64,000 nucleotides of DNA from Pagrus major (Eukaryota > Chordata > Actinopteri > Spariformes > Sparidae): assembly GCF_040436345.1 (NCBI RefSeq), contig NC_133223.1, forward strand, positions 27,312,910-27,376,909, written 5' to 3'. Position 1 is the stretch's first letter. Each line of letters starts with the position of its first letter. The position numbers and the translations under genes are program-made. The notes below the pieces were generated by a model. That model searched no databases, had not been told where the DNA came from, and saw only the letters and a program-made list of their open reading frames with translations. Below are positions 22,173-34,192 of this stretch, piece after piece.

Positions 22173-24560
22173 TGAATGTTGTTCTTTCTTTCTTAAGATT
22201 TAGGGTTGCTGAATCATATGTATTGCTTGATATTCGGTGTCATTTTTTAAATGATGATGATTACGTGTTGTTACTCTAAAATATGTGCTCTCAATTTGCA
22301 TGTTCATATTCATGTTCACAAAAAAATATATTATTTTCACAAACTCTGTGCGGTCAAGTATACTGTTTGCTGTCTTGTACTTAGATATAAAATAGATTGA
22401 ATAAAAACTTGAAATGTATATCGTACTCTTTTTGTAGCATATTTGTCAATGACCTGCAAGTGATAATTTCAAGATCCAGTGTGTAGGATTTAGTGGCATC
22501 TGGCATTGAGATTGCAGATTGCACCCAACAAGAAGCGATTACATACTAGTGAAAACAGCTCCCCTTAATACAACAAATAACCACTGAACCTGTGGAACTA
22601 AGACCCAGAGCTTAAGAAAAGAAATAAGACTGTATGAAAAAGGAAAATGTGTTGAAGTTTATTAAAGAGGTCAAAAAAATAAAAATAAATTATGCTCAGC
22701 TTTAAACGTAAAAAGTTGTATGGTCAGCCCTTGGACCAACTTGCCATTGAAGGCAAGGTCAGCCATTAAAGCGAAAATGTATTTAGAGGTATCTAAAAAC
22801 TAACGTGTCAACTGCAGAATTTGTTTTTTCCGTGAACACTTACAAGGACTCAGCCTGCTAGCACAACCCAGAAGTATTTATTACATTTACAATAAAATAC
22901 GTGCTGAAAATATATCCGATATGAAAGTTATTATGAAGATATCATAGCTTGTCTGTCCATTTCCTGTGTTCCTACTGCATATATTACTCCATGTTTCTTA
23001 GCATCCTGTTGGTCTTAGCATGTTTCTGTGTTTCCTCTTTTAAATGTAAATTTCTGCAGTAGACGATAGGAAATGTGTATTAGACTAATAAAAGTAAAAT
23101 TTAGACAGGCCACACAACAGCCATCTTGACACAGTTTTCAACTATTAAGAAATGGGCTACTTAGCGAAGTAGCTACACTAAAATCTGTTAACGGCCAAAG
23201 TGACAAGTCATCTGCACTGGCTATGAATTGACGATCATTGGCGAGAAGTGACGATCCTGTTCTTTTTTATCTCAGTGTGTAATTAAGCATTGTTTCAAAT
23301 ATTAATAACAATTCTGAGTGGTAAACCTGAATTTGAGTTTATATAAGCTAGTTTGGACGTGACACCATGACTTCAGCTCTTTATAGAACATGCTGGTGCC
23401 GACTCAGTAGGCCTATACTTCCATCTACAAACATCCAGTACTTTGCTCTGGGATTGACTGTTAGCTAAGCATGTATACATGCAGTTTCCACTGATAATTG
23501 TGACAGACTTACCAGCTGGAATTTGTTGTACTTTTGAAGACAATGGTTGTTAAACTTTGGACACAAAAAAACATGAGCAGTTGCTCGTTTTCTAATCAGT
23601 AATTGATTTTGTTAGCAGCTAGCAAGCTAGCTAACATTAACTCTAAGTTGGTTGATAAAATGATCTCTAGTTGACTCATATCAAACCTTACAATGGTCTT
23701 GTATGCACGAATGGATTGATATAGATTCAGGCTGATGGTGGATAGCCAAACTGATATCATTGTAGTGGATGAGAGCAAAACGGTAAAATTAGGTGAGGCC
23801 GGCATGATGGCCAGCAAAGGTAACGGTAGACAACGTTGCTGTCCAAAATTAAAATACAAAAAGCTATTAAAAGAATAATTGCATGAAATAATATGATGTC
23901 ATATGTTTTAATCCATCCTTTTTAAAGACCTATTTGTCAGAAAAGTAGATTTTCTAGTCTCGTTCCCAACTGGTCAAAAACTGACGGGTAGGTCGCCATC
24001 CCAAAGCTTCACTTCTTGACGTATTAAGAGTGAGACTTAAAAATCTTTTTTTTACAAATACGAACTTTAAAACATACGACGTCACCACTGCAACATATTA
24101 AAATGCCTGTGTTATTTTGCAGTTGAGCGATTTTGTCCTACTACTTGTTTTTCATGTACCGTCCAGAAGGTGTTGTCCCTCTGTCCTACTGCATATATTA
24201 CTCCATGTTTCTTAGCATCCTGTGGGTCTTCACATTTTTCTGTATTTCCGATTTTAAATTTAGAAATTTTGCAGTGCACGATAGGAGACGTGTATTAGAC
24301 TAATAAGAGCAAAATTTAGACAGGCCGCACAACAGGTCGCTCTAACACACCTTTGTGAAACCGGATTGAGGCGCTAGTTTATTGTCAAAGCCTTCATAGC
24401 ATGAATAGCCTACAGTGTGCCAAATAAATCATTTTCCAAGTGATGAAAATTATACATTTGAACATTGTTGGAGAATTCTGCTTTCCAAGTGCCATAAAGT
24501 TCTACATTGTTATTTTCATGCGCTGCTTTTACAGTAGATTGCACCATTCTGAAAATGAGA
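22173..24560. other. L5-L6 intergenic DNA
   Basis: No gene. A diverged 3' block to about 22,640, a unique AT-rich stretch (about 22,640-22,960), then flank block A (about 23,130-23,960) and the L6 upstream block. Block A is directly preceded by a partial extra copy of the upstream block (about 22,970-23,120), which suggests a receptor between them was deleted. Confidence 0.5.
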
Positions 24561-24566
24561 GGATTG

Positions 24567-24624
24567 ATTGGCTGGTTTGACTTCTAAGTGTGTGTGCTTA
24601 TGTAGTCAGACAAGATATTAAAAA
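24567..24624 (+). promoter_or_regulatory. Putative promoter of L6
   Basis: ATTGG at 24,567-24,571 and ATATTAAAAA at 24,615-24,624; ATG at 24,693. The stretch after the box differs slightly (CCGAGGAGACAGAG). Confidence 0.5.
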
Positions 24625-24692
24625 CCGAGGAGACAGAGCAGACACTGTGAGGGACAGAGTTACCTTTCACAGGAACAACACATTTTCTAACC

Positions 24693-25625
24693 ATGATGGA
24701 TAATGTTTCTCAAATAACAATGTTTTTTCTTTCAGGTTTAAATGAAACAAATAACCACAGATTTACTCTCTTCTTTCTCACTTTACTGTGTTACTGTTCG
24801 ATTTTGCTGGTAAATATTTCTGTTATTGTGATCATCATCATGGATAAAAACCTGCATGAACCAATGTATATATTAGTATGTAATTTTTGCATGAATGGAC
24901 TTTATGGGACAACAGGTTTCTACCCCAAGTTTCTCTGGGATCTGCTTTCTCCTGTTCATGTTATCTCTTATTCTGGATGCCTTGTTCAGGCACAAGTAGG
25001 TGGCTCATTTGTCGCTGGTGAGCTATCTGTTCTTTCAGTCATGGCATATGACAGATATGTGGCTATATGTCGACCACTGGAGTACCACTCTGTCATGTCA
25101 AAGCAAAGACTCATTATGTTAGTGTGTTACTCTTGGATGACACCTTTTTGCATGATGGGTATTAATATGTTTCTAACATCTAGATTAAAGTTATGCAGCC
25201 CGTATATCGCCAGATTTCATTGTGTGAATTGGATTATTGTAAAACTTGCTTGTTTCCCAGCTGAAACTGCTGTTAATAACATAGTTGCATACATAATGAT
25301 AATTATTTGTTTATTTCATGGTTTATTCATAGTTCTTTCCTACATGTATCTTTTTAAAACATGTGCAAATTCCATAGTAAAAAGGGCAAAGTTCATGCAA
25401 TCATGTGTGCCACATTTGACCGCCTTACTCATATTTCTTGTGAGTATACTTTTGGAAATAATGATTATGCGATTTGGTTCAAAAGATTTACCTCAAACCC
25501 TTCAAAACTTTTTTTCAATAGAATTTCTTGTCATACCTCCCTTAATGAATCCTCTCGTTTACGGTTTCAAATTGACCAAAATTCGAAACAGAATTATGGT
25601 TGTTCTTACTTTAAAACATAAATGA
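24693..25625 (+). CDS. Olfactory receptor L6 (intact, 310 aa)
   Basis: Full-length receptor with both N-terminal sequons. The TM3 pocket is VGGSFVAGELSVLSV. The TM6 motif is KFMQSCVPHL (Ser for the usual Thr) and TM7 is PPLMNPLVY (Val for Ile). It has CNFCMNG after LHEPMY where others have CTFCMN. These substitutions are conservative, and I see no sign of decay. A +2-frame overlap at 25,361-25,621 is a shadow of this gene. Confidence 0.95.
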   Translation: MMDNVSQITMFFLSGLNETNNHRFTLFFLTLLCYCSILLVNISVIVIIIMDKNLHEPMYILVCNFCMNGLYGTTGFYPKFLWDLLSPVHVISYSGCLVQAQVGGSFVAGELSVLSVMAYDRYVAICRPLEYHSVMSKQRLIMLVCYSWMTPFCMMGINMFLTSRLKLCSPYIARFHCVNWIIVKLACFPAETAVNNIVAYIMIIICLFHGLFIVLSYMYLFKTCANSIVKRAKFMQSCVPHLTALLIFLVSILLEIMIMRFGSKDLPQTLQNFFSIEFLVIPPLMNPLVYGFKLTKIRNRIMVVLTLKHK

Positions 25626-27690
25626 CTTCTGTCTTATATACAGTGTTAAAGAAACTTAAAGTCCTATGTCTAATGTTCTTCCTTAAATTTGCACTGTTTA
25701 ACCAGCTGTTTGCTGTGGCTGTTGGAGTTACATGTAATATCCTCAAGAGTTTTTACACATTTAGCAAACGTGAGCTTGTTAATTTTATTGAACTGAAATT
25801 TGCAATAATTTTTGGGAATAGGATTTTTTTTAGATTCAGGGTGCTGAATCATATATATTGTTATCTTATTTTGAGACGCTCCTAAATGATGATGATGAGG
25901 TGCTGTGCTCTTTATTAGCTTCATTTTGAATATCCACATTATTCACATTTAGTCAGTGGTCTACTCAGTTGTATAGTGATTCCTGTTGTTGAACATGTGT
26001 GTGCACATCTCAGGTAATTCATGCAAAAAGTTTGAAATGACATTATTAAATTGTCATTCATCATGCTGTACTGTGCGCAATGATGTGTCTACATGTATTT
26101 AAACTGCAATACAAAAATAATCCTGCTCCTTTATTTCCAAGTCTTCATAATTACATGGATCATCAACTGATGAGGATGCTGAATATTTTTCAAAGGACAT
26201 GAAGATTCATAGCCTCAGTCTTTTAGCATGATATCATGTATGTAGCAAATGAACTTTCAAGACATTTTCTCCATGAAGAACTTTTGTTGAACAGGGAAGT
26301 CATTTCAAACAAAATCACCTTGACACAGTTTTCCACTATTAAGAAATGGCCTACTTAGCGAACAATAACATCTGTTAACAGCAACAAGTCCTCTGAACTC
26401 GCTGTAAATTGATGATCACTGGTGAGAAGTGATGATCCTGTCTTTATCTATCTCTGTGTGTAATTAAGCATTGTTTCAAATATTATTAACAATTCTGAGT
26501 GGTAAACATGCATTTGAGTCATATAAGCTAGTCTGGACATGACACCATGACTTCAGCTCTTTATAGAACATGCTGATGCCGACTCAGTAGACCTATACTT
26601 CCATCTACAAACATCCAGTTCTTTGCTCTGGGATTGACTTGTGACAGACTTACCAGTTGGAATTTGTTGCACTTTTGAAGACAATGGGTGTTAAACTTTG
26701 GACAGAAAAAAACATGAGCAGTTTTAATCAGTTACTGATTTTATTAGCAGCTAGCTAGCTAACTAACATTTACTCTAAGTTGGTTAAAAACATTGTATCT
26801 AGTTGAGTTTTTGTTGTTGACTCATATGAAACCTTGCACGGGTCTTGTACACATGTGTGCATTAATATGGATTAAGACAGACGTTTGACAGCAAACATGA
26901 TATCATTGTAATGGATGAGAGCAGAGTGGTAAAATAAGGTGAGGCCAGCAGCGACGACCAGCAAATTTAAAATACAAAACGCTATTAATAGAATAATTGC
27001 ATAAAATGATATAATATAATACAGTATGTTTTAATCCATTCTTTATGAAGGAACTTTTTGTAAGGAAAGTTGATTTTTGAGTCTCATTCCCAACTGGTCA
27101 AAAACTGATGCTGTGGGACTGTAGGACGGGTCGGCCACCATCCCAAAGTGTTAGTTTTTTACAAATTGAGAGTGAGACTTAAAAATCTCTCTTTTTTTTG
27201 TTTTACAAATACGACCTTTAGAATATAACACGTCACCACAGCAACATATCACCATGTCTTTTTTTTTTTCAGTTGAACAATTTATTCAGACTATTTGTTT
27301 TTCATGTACCATCCAGAATGTGTTGTCCGTCTTTCCTACTGCATATATTACTCCATGTTTTTGGCATCCTGTTGCATGTTTCTGTATTTCCTCTTTTAAA
27401 TTAAAAAATTCTGCAGTGCACGATAGGAGACATGTATTAGACTAATAAGAGCAAAATTTAGACAGGCCGCTCTCAAACATCTTTGTGAAACCGGAGCAAG
27501 GGGCTACTTTATTGTCAAAGCCTTTACAGCATGAACAGCATACAGTGTGCCGAATAAATCATTTTCCAAGTGATGAAAATTATACATTTAATGGTAGTTC
27601 AAGAATTCTGCTCTCCAAGCACCATAAAGGTCTATATTGTTATTTTCATGTGCTGCATTTACAGTACATAGCAACATCTTGAAAATAAGA
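25626..27690. other. L6-L7 intergenic DNA, including flank block A
   Basis: No gene. Shared 3' block, then block A (about 25,960-27,060), then the L7 upstream block. The short frames at 25,622-25,939 and 27,254-27,682 fall in repeated flank and are not conserved as proteins. Confidence 0.55.
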
Positions 27691-27696
27691 GGATTG

Positions 27697-27754
27697 ATTG
27701 GCTGGTTTGATTTCTAAGCGCGTGTGTTGATGTAGTCAGACAAGATATTAAAAA
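27697..27754 (+). promoter_or_regulatory. Putative promoter of L7
   Basis: ATTGG at 27,697-27,701 and ATATTAAAAA at 27,745-27,754; ATG at 27,823. Confidence 0.5.
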
Positions 27755-27822
27755 GTGAGGAGAGAGAGCAGACACTGTGAGGGACAGAGTTACCCTTCAC
27801 AGGAACAACACATTTTCTAACC

Positions 27823-28755
27823 ATGATGGATAATGTTTCTCAAATAACAATGTTTTTTCTTTCAGGTTTAAATGAAACAAATAACCACAGATTTACTCTC
27901 TTCTTTCTCACTTTACTGTGTTACTGTGTGATTTTGCTGGTAAATATTTCTGTTATTGTGACCATCATCATGGATAAAAACCTGCATGAACCAATGTATA
28001 TCTTGGTATGTACTTTTTGCATGAATGCACTTTATGGGACAACAGGTGTCTACCCCAAGTTTCTCTGGGATCTGCTTTCTCCTGTTCATGTTATCTCTTA
28101 TTATGGATGCCTTGTTCAGGCTCAAGTAGTTATCTCATTTGCTTTCAGTGATCTATCTATTCTTTCTGTCATGGCATATGACAGATATGTGGCTATATGT
28201 CGACCACTGGAGTACCACTCTGTCATGTCAAAGCAAAGACTCACTGCATTAGTCTGTTTCTCTTGGATGACACCTTTTTGCATGGTGGGTATAAATGTGT
28301 TTCTAACATCTCGATTAAAGTTATGCAGCCCATATATCTCCAGATTTTATTGTGTGAACTGGATTATTGTTAAACTTGCTTGTTTTCCAGCTGAAACTGC
28401 TGTTAACAGCATAGTTGCATACATTACGATAATCATTTATTTGTTTCATGGTATATTCATAGTTCTTTCCTACGTGTATCTCATTAAAACATGTGCAGAT
28501 TCTATAGAAAATCAGACAAAGTTCATGCAAACATGTGTGCCACATTTAACCTCCTTACTCACTTTTCTTGTAACTATACTTTTTAATGTAATTATTATGC
28601 GATTTGGTTCAAAAGATTTCCCTCAAACCTTTAAAAACTTTGTTGCAATTGAAATTTTTGTCGTACCTCCCTTAATAAATCCATTAATTTACGGTTTCAA
28701 ATTGTCCAAAATTCGAAACAGAATTATGGTTGTTCTTACTTTAAAACATAAATGA
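27823..28755 (+). CDS. Olfactory receptor L7 (intact, 310 aa)
   Basis: Full-length receptor with both sequons and all landmarks. Private changes: GTTGVYPK (Val for Phe at residue 76) and SYYGC (Tyr for Ser at residue 94, next to the TM3 cysteine). The TM3 pocket is VVISFAFSD. Its C-terminal part from NFVAIEIFVVPPL to the LKHK end is identical in protein sequence to remnant L9, 4.7 kb downstream, which suggests recent exchange. Confidence 0.95.
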   Translation: MMDNVSQITMFFLSGLNETNNHRFTLFFLTLLCYCVILLVNISVIVTIIMDKNLHEPMYILVCTFCMNALYGTTGVYPKFLWDLLSPVHVISYYGCLVQAQVVISFAFSDLSILSVMAYDRYVAICRPLEYHSVMSKQRLTALVCFSWMTPFCMVGINVFLTSRLKLCSPYISRFYCVNWIIVKLACFPAETAVNSIVAYITIIIYLFHGIFIVLSYVYLIKTCADSIENQTKFMQTCVPHLTSLLTFLVTILFNVIIMRFGSKDFPQTFKNFVAIEIFVVPPLINPLIYGFKLSKIRNRIMVVLTLKHK

Positions 28756-30705
28756 CTTCTGTCTTATATACAGTGTTAAAGAAACTTACAGTCCTATGTC
28801 TAATGTTCTTCCTTAAATTTGCACTGTTTAACCAGCTGTTTGCTGTGGCTGTTGGAGTTACATGTAATATCCTCAAGAGTTTTTGCACATTGAGCAAACG
28901 TGAGCTTGTTAATCCTTGAAGAATATCTTTTTAGCTGAAAGTTTCATTTCATTTAACTGAAATCGGCATTCATTTTCGGGATTAGGATTTTTTTTAGATT
29001 CAGGATGCTGAATCATATATATTGCTATCTTATTTGTAGACGCTCTTAAAATGATGATGATTAGATGTTGTGCTCTTTATTAGCTTTATTTTGAATATCC
29101 AAATTATTCACATTTAGACAATGGTCTACTCAGTTGTACGGTGATTACTCTTGTTGAACATGTGTTTGCACATCTCAGGTAATTCATGCAAAATGTTTAA
29201 TATGTCATTATTAAATTGTCATTCATCATGCTGTACTGTGTGCAATGATATGTCTACATGTATTTATACTGCAATACAAAAACAATCCTGCTCTTTTATT
29301 TCAAAGTCTTTACAATTACATGGATCATCAACTGATGAGGATGCTGACTATTTTTCAAAGGACATGAATACTTTATAACCTCAGTCCTTTAGCATGATGT
29401 CACCTATGTAGCAAATTCCCTTTCAAGACATTTTTTTCCATCAAGAACTTTGTTTTTAACAGAGAAGTCATTTCAAATAAAAAGTCACCTTGACACAGTT
29501 TTCAACTATTAAGAAATGGGCTACTTAGCGAATTAACTACAATAAAATCTGTGAACAGCAACAAGTCATCTGAACTGACTGTAAATTGACGAACTTCACT
29601 GGCGAGAAGTGACGATCCTGTTCTTTTTTATCTCTGTGTGTAATTAAACATTGTTTCAAATATTATTAACAATTCTGAGTGGTAAACATGCATTTGAGTC
29701 ACATAAGCTAGTCTGGACATGACACCATGACTTCAGCTCCTTATAGAACATGCTGATGCGAACTCAGTAGGCCTATACTTCCATCTACGAACACCCAGTC
29801 CTTTGCTCTGGGATTGATTGTTAGTTAAGCATGTATGCATACAGTTTCCACTGATAATTGTGACAGACTTACCAGTCCGAATCTGTTGTACTTTTGAAGA
29901 CAATGGGTGTTAAACTTTGGACAGAAAAAAACATGAGCAGTTGCTCATTTTTAGTCAGTAACTGATTTTATTAGCAGCTAGGAAGCTAGCTAGTTAACAT
30001 TTTCTCTAAGTTGGTTGCTGACATTGTCTCTAGTTGAGTTTTTGTTGTTGACTATATAACCTTGCAAGGGTCTTGTTGATATGGATTCAGACAGACGTTA
30101 GACAGCAAACCTGATATCATTGTTGTGGACGAGAGCAGAACAGTAAAATTAGGTGAGGCTGGCAGCTACGACCAGTGACGGTTACGGTGGAGGTCGTTGC
30201 CATTGAAATTTAGATTACAAAAACCTATTAATAGAATGATTGCATAAAATAATATTATATAATATAATTTCATCCATTCATTTTAAAGGACCTATTTGTA
30301 AGAAAGGTAGATTTTTGATTCTCATTCCCAACTGGTCAAAAACCAACGCTGTGTGATTTTAGGACGGGTCGGCCGCCATTCCAAAGTTTGTTTTGTGACA
30401 AATACGTCCTTCAAAAAATACGATGACACCGCTGCAACATATTACCATGCCTGATTTCTTTTTTTTTTACACTGGATCAATTTTGTCGAACTATTTGTTT
30501 TTCCCGTTCATCCAACAGGTGCTGTCCCTCTGTCCTACTGAATATATTACTTTTTAGAATCCCGTTGGTCCTCACATTTTTCTGTATTTCCTCTTTTAAA
30601 TTTGAAATTCTGCAGAGTACGATAGGAGACGTGTATTAGAGTCAAAGGGGAAAATTTAGACAAGCCACTCTAAAACATCTTTGTGAAACCAGAGTGGGGA
30701 GCTAG
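28756..30705. other. L7-L8 intergenic DNA, including flank block A
   Basis: No gene. Shared 3' block, block A (about 29,130-30,300), then the distal part of a receptor upstream block, which stops at GAGCTAGTTTAT (30,710), where remnant L8 begins. The promoter boxes expected before L8 are missing. Confidence 0.55.
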
Positions 30706-31364
30706 TTTATTCTGGATGCCTTGTTCAGGTTCAAGTAATTGCCTCATTTGCCCTAAGTGAACTCTCTATTCTTGCAGTCATGTCATATGACAGATATGTG
30801 GCTATATGTCGACCACTGGAGTACCACTCTGTCATGTCAAAGCAAAGACTCACTGCATTAGTCTGTTTCTCTTGGATGACACCTTCTTGCATTTCGGGTA
30901 TAAATGTGTTTTTAACATCTAGATTAAAGTTATGCAGCCCATATATCGCCAAATTTTATTGTATGAATTGGATGATTGTTAAACTCGCTTGTTTCCCAGC
31001 TGAAACTGTTGTTCACAAAATAGTTACATACATAACAACAATCATTTATGTATTTCATGCTTTATTCATAGTTCTATCCTACATGTATCTAGTTAAAACA
31101 TGTGCAAATTCTATAGAAAACAGGGCAAAGTTCATGCAAACATGTGTTCCACATTTAACCTCCTTACTCATTTTTCTTGTAAGTTTACTTTTTGATGTCA
31201 TGTTTATGCGGTTTGGTTCAAAAGACTTCCCTCAAGCCTTTAAAAACTTTGTTGCGATAGAAACTCTTGTCATACCTCCCTTAATGAATCCATTAATTTA
31301 CGGCTTCAAATTGTCTAAAATTCGAAACAATATTCTGGTTGTTCTTACTTTAAAACATAAATGA
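30706..31364 (+). pseudogene. OR remnant L8 (5' third and promoter deleted)
   Basis: The distal upstream block runs straight into the receptor body at TTCTGGATGCCTTGTTCAG, equivalent to residue 94 of L2. The promoter boxes, start codon, TM1 and TM2 are gone. The rest (TM3 to C-terminus, ending LKHK) stays open in frame to 31,364. The first in-frame ATG (30,780) is that of MSYDRYVAIC. The TM3 pocket (ASFALSELSILAV) and C-terminal half are closest to L1. Compared with L4 the deletion is about 590 bp. TTAT or TTATT is found at both edges (GTTTATTGTC upstream, CTTATTCTGG in the gene), fitting microhomology end joining. The open frame suggests the loss is recent. Confidence 0.93.
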
Positions 31365-32766
31365 CTTCTGTCTTACATATTAAGGAAACTTAAAGTCCTA
31401 TGTCTGATTTTCTTCCCTTAAATTTGCTCTGTTCAACCAGCTGTTTGCTGTGGCTTGTGGAGTTACATGTAATATCCTCAAGAGTTTTTGCACATTTAGC
31501 AAACGTGAGCTTGTTAATCCTTGCAGAATATCTTTTTAGCTGAGAGTTTTCATTTCATTTAACTGAAATTTGCATAATTTTTAGGAATTGGAATTTTCTT
31601 AGATTTAGGGTGCTGAATCATATGTAATATCGAATATATTGAATATACAAATATTCACATTTAGACAATGGTCTACTCAGTTGTATACTGATTACTGTTG
31701 TTGAACATGTGTGTGCACATCTCAGGTAATTCATGCAAAAAAAGTTTGATATGACATTATTGCACGCCGCACTGTGCAGTCAGTTCACTTTTTGCCTTCA
31801 TGTGTTTAAGAACAAAATAGATGGAATAAAACCCAAAAATGTATTTAATCCTTTTTTGTAGGATACTACTGCTCATGATTTAACACAAATAAGTTCAATG
31901 CACAGTGTGTCAGGTTTAGTCACATCTAGAGGTGATGTTGCACATTTCAACCATTTAAGGTTAAAATACAATAATGAAAGCATAATTATGAAGATTATAT
32001 TCAATTTTTGCCAATATATCCCTACTGAGTCTACACACAGGACCGTTGGTCTGGATGACTGAGTCAAAAAAGTCTCTAAGAACACCTCCCCTTCAAATTA
32101 ACAAATTACCACTAAACCTGTGAAACTAGGATCCAAAGCTTTAAGAAAATACCGTTTGGAAAAGGAAAATGTATAACCTAGCCCTACCCTCTAACCTTAA
32201 AGTTACACAGGCAGAATGTGGGGACACTTTTTGGTCTGCCAACGAAGGAAATAACCAGGTTGTAACATGCTGGGTCGGTGTTATGCCAGCGCTGCTTGGT
32301 TCAGTTTAAAAAAACAAATGCACTATTGTAGAATCTCTGTGTAAAAGAGGCTCATGATAAATTAAATATCAGTTGACAGGAGACATCCTGAAATAACAGT
32401 AGAAGTTTTTATCACACTTATGTCTCATTATCCCTTGTCTACAGGGCAACATAACTAAAAATATGTTCATCTTATCAACTCCCTCATATACATTAGTATA
32501 AAAAGCCTACTACGAAGCGCCTGTTTTACCACTGCTTAAGAACTACTGGTTTACACTCCATCAACCCCAGCTCACTGTGAGCCAAGATAGTGTTAGGTTT
32601 GCTACAACACATTTGTTATTTTAATTAATTTTTACTTGTGTTGAAATGTTGAAATTAGCGTTGTAACAATACCAAAAGCTCACGGTATGATATTTATCAC
32701 AATATTTAAAAAAAAGAAAAAGATGACTTGAACAGTGTCCTTTGATAATAAATGTGATGTGTACAG
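31365..32766. other. L8-L9 intergenic DNA, including flank block B
   Basis: No gene. It resembles the L1 3' flank: shared 3' block, then block B (about 31,760-32,760). It contains the extra 150-bp segment at 32,585-32,734. Confidence 0.55.
32585..32734. repeat. 150-bp presence/absence segment (MITE-like)
   Basis: Present here and at 35,905-36,055, 40,068-40,215 and 43,442-43,591, but absent from the L1 flank, where CTGTGATCCAAG runs straight into TGTCCTTTG (3,083-3,103). It contains ACGGTATGATATTTATCA, a motif common in teleost repeats. No clear terminal repeats, so insertion here or deletion near L1 are both possible. Confidence 0.55.
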
Positions 32767-33439
32767 CTGTTCATGTTATCTCTTACTCTTGATGCCTTGT
32801 TCAAACTGTAATAATGTACTCATGTGCCTTCAGTGATCTGTCAATGCTTGCAGTCATGGCTAAGACAGATATGTGGCTATATGTCGACCCCTGGAGTACC
32901 ACTCTGTCATGGCAAAGCAAACATTCATCACGTTAGTCTGTTTCTCTTGGATAACACCTTTCTGCGTGAAGGGTATGAATGTGTTTCTAACATCTAGATT
33001 AAAGTTATGCAGCCCATATATCACCAGATTTTTTTGTATGAATTGGATGATTGTTAAACTTACTTGTTTCCCAGCTGAAACTGTTGTTCACAACATCATT
33101 ACATACATAACAACAATCATTTATGTATTTCATGGTTTATTCATAGTTCTATCCTACATGTATCTCATGAAAACATGTGCAGATTCCATTGAAAACAGGG
33201 CAAAGTTCATGCAAACTTGTGTGCCACATTTAACCTCCTTACTCATTGTTCTTGTAACTATACTTTCTGATGTAATTATTATGAGATATGGTTCAAAAGA
33301 TTTCCCTCAAGCCTTTAAAAACTTTGTTGCAATTGAAATTTTTGTCGTACCTCCCTTAATAAATCCATTAATTTATGGTTTCAAATTGTCCAAAATTCGA
33401 AACAGAATTATGGTTGTTCTTACTTTAAAACATAAATGA
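32767..33439 (+). pseudogene. OR remnant L9 (5'-truncated)
   Basis: Receptor sequence starts abruptly at CTGTTCATGTTATCTC (residue 87 of L2), next to block B. TM1, TM2 and the promoter are missing. SGC has become a stop (TCTTGATGC), and the MAYDRY segment is frameshifted (ATGGCTAAGACAG). From 32,873 the frame is open to the end as VAICRPLEY onward; the first codon of that frame is GTG, not a usable start. The middle (VVHNIITYITTIIYVFHG) resembles L1, and the C-terminal 39 residues equal L7. It shares its left junction with L11, L14 and L17. Confidence 0.92.
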
Positions 33440-34060
33440 CTTCTGTCTTATTTACAGTATTAAAGAAACTCCTATGTTGACCACCAGCAACAGTTACGGT
33501 AGACAGCGTTGCTGTTCCCAAGTTATAATACAAAAGGTATTCAGAGATTAATTGCATAAAATAATGCACACAAAATAATATTATATGTTTTAATCCGAGC
33601 AGTACGGTGGCACAGTGGTTAGCGCTGTTGTTCCTATTTGTTGTTCCTGTGGCATCCAGAAAGTGTTGTCCCTCTGTCCTGCACTGCTTATATTACTCCA
33701 TGTTTCTTATTATCCTGTTGGTCCTAGCGCGTTTCTGTATTTCTGCTTTTAAATGTAAAATTCTGCAGTGAACGATAGGAGACATGTATTAACTAAAAGG
33801 ACCAAAATTTAGACTGTCTACACAACAGGCCGCTCTCAAACATCTTTATGAAACCTGAGCGAGGAGCTTGTTTATTGTCAAAGACTTAATAGCATAAATA
33901 GCCTACAGTGTGCCGAATAAATCATTTTCCAAGTTTAATTTTTCCAAAATTAGACATTTAATGGTAGTTCAAGAATTCTGCGCTACAAGTGCCATAAAGT
34001 TCTATATTGTTATGTTCATGTGCTGCATTTACAGTAGATTGCATCATCCTGAAAATAAGG
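33440..34060. other. L9-L10 intergenic DNA
   Basis: No gene. Only a short piece of 3' block remains before part of block A (AACAGTTACGGTAGACAGCG) and the L10 upstream block. The SINE-like fragment at 33,598-33,628 matches the one at 3,161. Confidence 0.5.
33598..33628 (+). repeat. Short SINE-like fragment
   Basis: AGCAGTACGGTGGCACAGTG followed by GTTAGCGCTGTTG, in the same flank position as the copy at 3,161-3,192. L2 and L10 therefore share this upstream region by descent. Confidence 0.45.
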
Positions 34061-34066
34061 GGATTG

Positions 34067-34124
34067 ATTGGCTGGTTTGATTTCTAAGTGTGTGTGTTGA
34101 TGTAGTCAGACACGATATTAAAAA
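34067..34124 (+). promoter_or_regulatory. Putative promoter of L10
   Basis: ATTGG at 34,067-34,071 and ATATTAAAAA at 34,115-34,124; ATG at 34,193. Confidence 0.5.
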
Positions 34125-34192
34125 GTGAGGAGAGAGAGCAGACACTGTGAGGGACAGAGTTACCCTTCACATAAACAACAAGATTTCTAACC

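Noticed and set aside
25361-25621. Second protein overlapping L6
   Set aside because: Shadow frame inside the receptor; not conserved in the other copies.
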